Source of the DNA: Molossus alvarezi
Lineage: Eukaryota > Chordata > Mammalia > Chiroptera > Molossidae
DNA length: 64,000 nt
NCBI GenBank assembly: GCA_037176705.1
Contig: CM073889.1
Location: 50,523,596-50,587,595, forward strand
Reading direction: 5' to 3'
The notes beneath the pieces are model-generated. The model had not been told where the DNA came from, made no database searches, and saw nothing but the letters and a program-made list of their open reading frames with translations. Both the position numbers and the translations under genes were made by a program. Shown here in pieces: positions 58,901 to 64,000 of this stretch. Position 1 is the first letter of the stretch; each line of letters opens with the position of its first letter.

Positions 58901-59780
58901 TAGGCAACAAAATTTGGGACATCATACGGAGCAGAATTTTCACTGATACATCACCTAAGGCAACAGAAACAAAGGAAAAAATGAACACATGGGACTACAT
59001 CAAACTAAAAAGCTTCTGCACAGCAAAAGAAACAATCATCAAAATGGAAAGGCAACCCACTGTATGGGAGAACATCATTGCCAATGATCCATCAGATAAG
59101 GGGTTAATTTCCAATATATGTAGAGTGCTCAAAGAACTCCACAAAGGAAGACAACGAACCCAATTAAAAAATGGGCAGAGGAGCTGAATAGACACCTCTC
59201 CAAACGGGACATACAATGGCCAAAAGATATATGAAGAAATGCTCAACATCACTAATCATCAGAGAGATGCAAATTAAAACAACAATGAGGTATCACCTCA
59301 CACCTGTCAGAATGGCTGCCATCAACAAATCATCAAACAACAAGTGTTGGCGAGGGTGTGGAGAAAAGGGGACTCTAGTACATTGCTGGTGGAAATGCAG
59401 ACTGGTGCAACCATTATGCAAAACAATATGGTGGTACCTCAAAAAATTAAGAAATTGAATTTCCATTTGACCCAGTGATCCCACGTCTAGGAATATACTC
59501 TAAGAAGCCTGAAACACCAATCAGGAAGAATATATGTATGTTCATAGCAGCACTATTTACAATAGCTAAGATCTGGAAACAGCCCAAGTGTCCATCAGTA
59601 GACTAATGGATAAAAAAGCTGTGGTACATATACACAATGGAGTACTATGCAGCGGTAAGAAAGAAAGATCTCTTATCCTTTGAGATGACATGGAGGGACC
59701 TGGAAAGTATTATCCTAAGTGAAAGTAGCCAAGCAGAAAAAGACAAATACCACATGACCTCACTTATATACAGAATATAA
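55966..59780 (+). pseudogene. L1-J ORF2, multiple disruptions
   Basis: Open pieces at 56255-56800 (endonuclease with GDFNTP and SDH), 57245-57460, 57703-58386 (reverse transcriptase with [13 protein letters not shown] and FADD) and 58402-59187. They are separated by stops such as TAG near 56118 and TGA at 58384, and by frameshifts. It would encode the standard 1274-aa type ORF2p if undamaged. Confidence 0.9.
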
Positions 59781-60046
59781 TGAACATAACAGACTGAGGA
59801 ATACAGTAGACCCAGAAACATGGAAGTAGGGCACAGATTGACATCCCTCAGAAGAGGGTGTGGGGAGGTGGGGGGTAGGGAAGAGATAAACCACAGAACT
59901 TATATGCATGTATGCATGACCAATGGACATGGACAACTAAGCCGGGGATGGGGCGGAGGTGGGGTGGGGTGGGGGATACCAATGGGGTAAAAAGGTAAAA
60001 TATCTGTAACCAAAAAGTAAATAAAAAAGAAATTATACTGGAAAAA

Positions 60047-60074
60047 ATTAATTAATTAATTAATTAATTAATTA
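60047..60074. repeat. (TTAA)n simple repeat
   Basis: Seven TTAA units between the L1-J tail and L1-R. Confidence 0.95.
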
Positions 60075-60083
60075 AAAAATATA

Positions 60084-60600
60084 TATTTATGTACCGCCAT
60101 GTTCATAGCAGCACTATTTACAATAGCTAAGATCTGGAAACAACCCAAGTGTCCATCAGTAGATGAGTGGATTAAAAAGCTGTGATATATGTCCAGAATG
60201 GAATACTATGCAGCTGTAAGAAATAAAAATCTCTTACCCTTTGAGATGACACGGAAGGACCTGGAGAATATTATCCTAAGCGAAACAAGCAAAGCAGAGA
60301 AAGACAAATATCTCATGCTCTCACATATTTGTGGAATATAATGAACTAAACAAACTGCTTAACAAAATTAATCCAGAGACATGGAGGTGGGGTACAGACT
60401 GACAAGCCTCAGAGGAGGGGGGTTTGTGGGGGAAGAGATAAACCACAGAACTTATGTGCATGTATGCATGACTAATGAACATAGACAACAAAGCTGGGGA
60501 TGGGGCAAGGGAAAAGGGGAGGAGGGGGTCAATGGGGGAAAAATCAGAAACATCTGTAACCAAAACAAATTAATAAATAAAAAAAATTTTAAAAGTAAAC
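60084..60600 (+). mobile_element. L1-R: 5'-truncated L1 3' end
   Basis: Starts 'atttatgtaccgccatgttc' in ORF2 near its end and continues through the 3'UTR to the tail (acatctgtaaccaaaacaaa). It follows directly after the TTAA repeat, so it may have inserted in the L1-J tail region. Confidence 0.88.
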
Positions 60601-63600
60601 AACAACAAAAAAAAAGTTTCTATATCTGTCCGGGAAATAGAATTCTGAAGGTCTCCATTTAAGTAAATTATAATGGAATCACTATTTGCTTTTCTTTAGG
60701 CTTCTAAACTAGACAGTCATTCCAGGATTTAGATGAAGTTTTCTTCCTTTTTTCCTAAATTTCTAGACCAAGTCTGCAAGCCTTGTCCCTAATTCAACTG
60801 ACTTCACGCATCACCAATTGCCCTCAAATACTCCAAAAGTAATTCTAGCTACTGGGTGGGATCTGCACTTGGTCAGAGGGATTCCACAACCGAAATTGGA
60901 TCTGAGGGACTCCAATGCAGATACCTTGAGCCCTCAGGAATTCTCAATTGTTTCCTCTCACCCCCGCTTGAGGAAGCCCTGTTTTGATGTACTCAGCCCT
61001 TAATCCAAACAGTTGTTTTGGTAGTTTAAGTTATAATCCAGGCACAAAAACCAGATCTGGCCTCAAAGTTGGTTTATGCTGGTGACAATTCCATAGGAGA
61101 GCTTCTACAAGTGACTGTTGTTGCCCAGGGTGAGGACTCCACCCTAAACAGAAATGAAGACTGAGTACTATAACACTCGATTCACAGTTAATTTTCAGAA
61201 TCAGAAAAGGGTATTTCCTCTTTTTTATTTAATGTAAGTTTATTTAAACTTATCTGTGGTCCATGACTCTGATGGTACTGACATGAGAAAATGAAGACAA
61301 ATTTGACCGTGCCTCCAAGGAGTGTCCAATCCAGTTGGGGAACTGCACACTAACCAAGAAGCCAAGCAACAAAATCTCTATAATGAGTACTGAAAAGTGT
61401 GCAAATGCAAAGCACAGCACCTTAACCTGGCTTGGGAAAGGTAGGGGTAGGAATAAAGAGACTTTTGAGGTTAGATCTGAGACATGAATTTGGGTAGAAT
61501 GTCACATAGTGAGGTGGGTAAAGGTGGAGGGCAGACAATTATCTGTGCAAAGGCCCTGAGGCAGAAAGAAGAGTGGAACCTTCTGAAAATATAAATGGGA
61601 CAAAAGCCTGGTGCATTTTGTTTTGACAAGCCACTGGTTGGGGTTAGGTCCAGCCTGTCCAGAGCTTTGTCTTGAATGATCAGCCATAGGGAGTCATGAG
61701 CCACTATAAACAGGGAATATAGTAAGATAAGGCATATGAACAAGGACCTGTGAGACTCTTACAACTCTGCTCATAGACTCTCAAACAGAGGGTCAGCCAG
61801 CTACTTTAGATATTGGAGGACTAGGGCATGGCTGCACTTGATGTCTATTCAAAGGCATCTGGATAATGGACCACTGGTCTCAGAATCCTGGGCTTTCTGG
61901 GTCAGGAAGTGGCAGGCAGCATCTGACTCTTGTCTCAGGCTATTTATTGGTACAGTAAAGCCCAGCATCTCAAGGAAGAAGCAGGAACACTCTCCCAGGG
62001 TAACCCAGGGGAGCCATTTTCACTGAGTAATACATGGCTGAACTGCTCCTCTCACTCGTTCCTCATGTTAAGTGATGAGCGAGGCAGGACAGTGGTAGAG
62101 GAGGCAAGCCTGCAGACAGACACCCATGCCCTTTCTGACTTCTGGAGTCTGCTTTCTCAGAAGGGCTCCCAGCAGCTAGCAAATGGCACCTGAGTAGGAA
62201 CACAGGGATATCACAGGAAGGATCAAAGGGCTGCCAGCCTCTCCTGACAGAGACTTGGCATCCATTCCAAAGCCAGCCTCATTAGATAGAGATATAGAGA
62301 ATGACTGCCATGTTCTTGACTTATAAACACCACGATGGAAAATTCCCCCTATCAGCAGTACTCCTTCTGGCATCCTGGACCTCGGTGGGCTCAATGGGGA
62401 CAAAATGACAAGTACTGATTGTACAATGGACACAAACCCATGTCAAGGGATGGACCACAAATTCAAAGCTGCATATCAGCTCGATGTCCAGTCATGGAAT
62501 CTAATTAAGATAGACCCAGAATGAAGCATGGAAGAGCTGTGGGGAGGTGGGAGTGGCCACCTTGTTAGAGGAAAGGGATCTGGAGGCTGAGAGCAGGGAA
62601 ATTAGTCTGAAGGCTGGGAGTAGGAAAATCAGTAAATGTCCCCATCCCCCTTAACCCACAAGGTCTCCATTGACTTTTTTGTCAAGTGGTTTGCCAAACA
62701 AAGGTGAAATATCATTTCTTATTGACTAAAAAGCCTCTCTCATGAACGCAGAGAGTGTTTTCTGGAATTACTGATGTCAATGGTACAGCCAGTACTAGAC
62801 TTTCTGGTCTCCAGAGGACTAGAAGGTGACTTGGACAGTGAAACCTCTGAAATGGGTGGGGCCTAGCACTTCTGCATCAGTCCCTGATAGAATCCAACAA
62901 AGACAAAGAATCTGGCTAATGAATAATCTTGTGTCTTCATCCAAAACAAAAGAATAAAATTCCATAGACTGGCCTCTGTCAAAATATTCTGTCCTTGTTG
63001 TTATGACACATACAAAGTTAAGTAGAAGTGAGAATTTTTTCTAACCCTTAAAAGACTCTCTCAGAACCTTCTGCTTCTCCTTCCTGTGTCCAAGCACTGG
63101 TGACCTACTCCAGCACATGTGGGCAAGCAAGCAGGCAGGCCGGAGCTCTGGAGCTGGTGGCAGCCTGAGAGGCATTGCCTGAACTTTGGGTTTTTTATTT
63201 TTCTGCTTCAAATGTGAATGAACTTAATAAAAATGACATCTCTGGCATAAAGTTTTAAAGCAGATAGAGTTCTAAGTATTAGTAAAAGTGAATGAAGATA
63301 TGATATAAATTGAAAATATATTTTCCTCCTTCAAATTGATGTTTTCTTTCCTCCTTCCATCTTTCCTCTATTTCTTCCTTTCTTCTTCTTCTTACAAAAT
63401 AAAAAACATAAATAAATAATTTTAGCCCTCACCCATAGAGAGAGACAAATGCATTAAATTCTAGTGAACCTGCTATGTGCTGTTTTATGTGCTGGAGACA
63501 CATCAGTGAAATAAAATCCAGAAGTCTATACTCTGCAGTGCTTGGTGGGGGCAGGAGATCACAGATGCAGTGAAAAAAATCAGGATTAGAAATTGGCCTC

Positions 63601-64000
63601 AAGATTTGATTGTCATTGGTTCATTAGTGATCCCTTCAGGAAGACAGTTTCTTGTTAGAATCTGTATTTATTGTCATTTTTACATTTTTACAGTAAATAT
63701 TACATCTATGGGCATGCTCTTCCCCCAAAATTGCAAGGCGAATGAGATTTGGGGGAAGGGCTATGTGAAAAAAAAAGAGAAAGAAGGACATTTATAAACT
63801 TAGCACCTAGTGTGTATTTTAAATACATTCTCAGATTTGGAAAAGGTAGAATTTTCTGACAAAAAAGTAAAAACAAAATAAAGTAAATGCAGTCAATTGA
63901 GCCTATTTCTATAATAAAGATACTATGGAACTGCAGAATCTCAAAACCAGCCCCCTGAAACTCCCATCCCTTTTAATCTGAGTAAGTAAAGGAACAGAGT
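60601..64000. other. Unique DNA, no gene recognised
   Basis: No open frame looks like a gene. Weakly recognisable old repeats lie near 61300-61700 (ctgtgcaaaggccctgaggc) and 63455-63540 (cctgctatgtgctgttttat). I recognise the style of mammal-wide repeats but cannot name the family. A pyrimidine-rich stretch lies at about 63340-63395. Confidence 0.45.

Larger units (their letters stand above)
54243..60030 (+). mobile_element. L1-J: full-length L1 with decayed ORFs
   Basis: 5' terminus GAAAAATGGCGGCGGAG at 54243, 5'UTR to 55035, ORF1 55036-55920, ORF2 from ATG 55966 to the stop near 59780, G-rich 3'UTR and tail near 60030. ORF1 shifts frame near 55335 and again near 55818. ORF2 has a stop near 56118 and several more stops and frameshifts, but FADD (about 58061) and the zinc-knuckle region (near 59345) remain readable. 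Close to L1-A/B but clearly older. Target duplication not identified. Confidence 0.93.

Noticed and set aside
61300..61740. A gene in the unique 3' region
   Set aside because: The short frames there show no motifs and the sequence resembles an old dispersed repeat.
1..64000. Host protein-coding exons, CRISPR arrays, rRNA or bacterial-type operons
   Set aside because: No frame outside L1 and the FANCL retrocopy shows recognisable protein motifs. The repeat content is that of a mammalian intergenic or intronic region; small exons of a gene spanning the unique parts cannot be excluded.

Overview
This is bat genomic DNA, most likely from a vesper bat (Vespertilionidae). Three signs point there. 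It carries at least four tRNA-derived SINEs with the VES-type head. It carries a SPIN-like hAT miniature element with an NTCTAGAN-type target duplication. It also carries many copies of one L1 family that forms a young, CpG-bearing lineage. I see no intact host protein-coding gene, no functional tRNA or rRNA gene and no CRISPR array. Every long open frame is L1 or the antisense shadow of L1. The one host-gene trace is a broken FANCL retrocopy.

Layout. 1-892 is unique DNA. 893-37745 is a continuous pile of L1s. L1-G (+, 893-2391) is followed by L1-H (+, 2392-9750), which holds two VES SINEs, a SPIN element and a truncated L1 (L1-I) that itself holds a VES SINE. Next is L1-C (9767-37745), a full-length twin-primed L1: its 5' part is inverted (minus) and its 3' part is plus. 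Later insertions have pushed the two halves apart. L1-D (minus, 11371-24558) sits in L1-C between 14-bp target duplications. Intact L1-A (minus, 11729-17587) and the deleted L1-E (18926-20861) sit in L1-D. Young L1-B (minus, 26930-32814) sits in the 5'UTR of L1-C. A FANCL retrocopy (33430-36577) sits at the inversion junction of L1-C and is interrupted by L1-K. 38478-41610 holds older rearranged L1s and a VES SINE. 41611-45642 is mostly unique DNA with MIR, MER5A-like and L2-like relics. L1-P (45653-46439) carries a tRNA-Cys 5' half at its 5' end. 46761-50089 is unique. L1-Q (minus) covers 50090-53533. A full-length but decayed L1-J (+) covers 54243-60030 and is followed by short L1-R. 60601-64000 is unique.

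How the parts work together. The only products with a plausible function are L1-A ORF1p (293 aa) and ORF2p (1274 aa), which would form the L1 RNP and drive target-primed reverse transcription. Most other features are traces of that machinery: target duplications at TTTT/A-type sites, 5' truncation, twin priming, SINE and mRNA mobilisation, a probable 5' transduction and a tRNA-half capture. All element names (L1-A to L1-R) are local labels, not database names. Subfamily assignment needs a repeat-library search.
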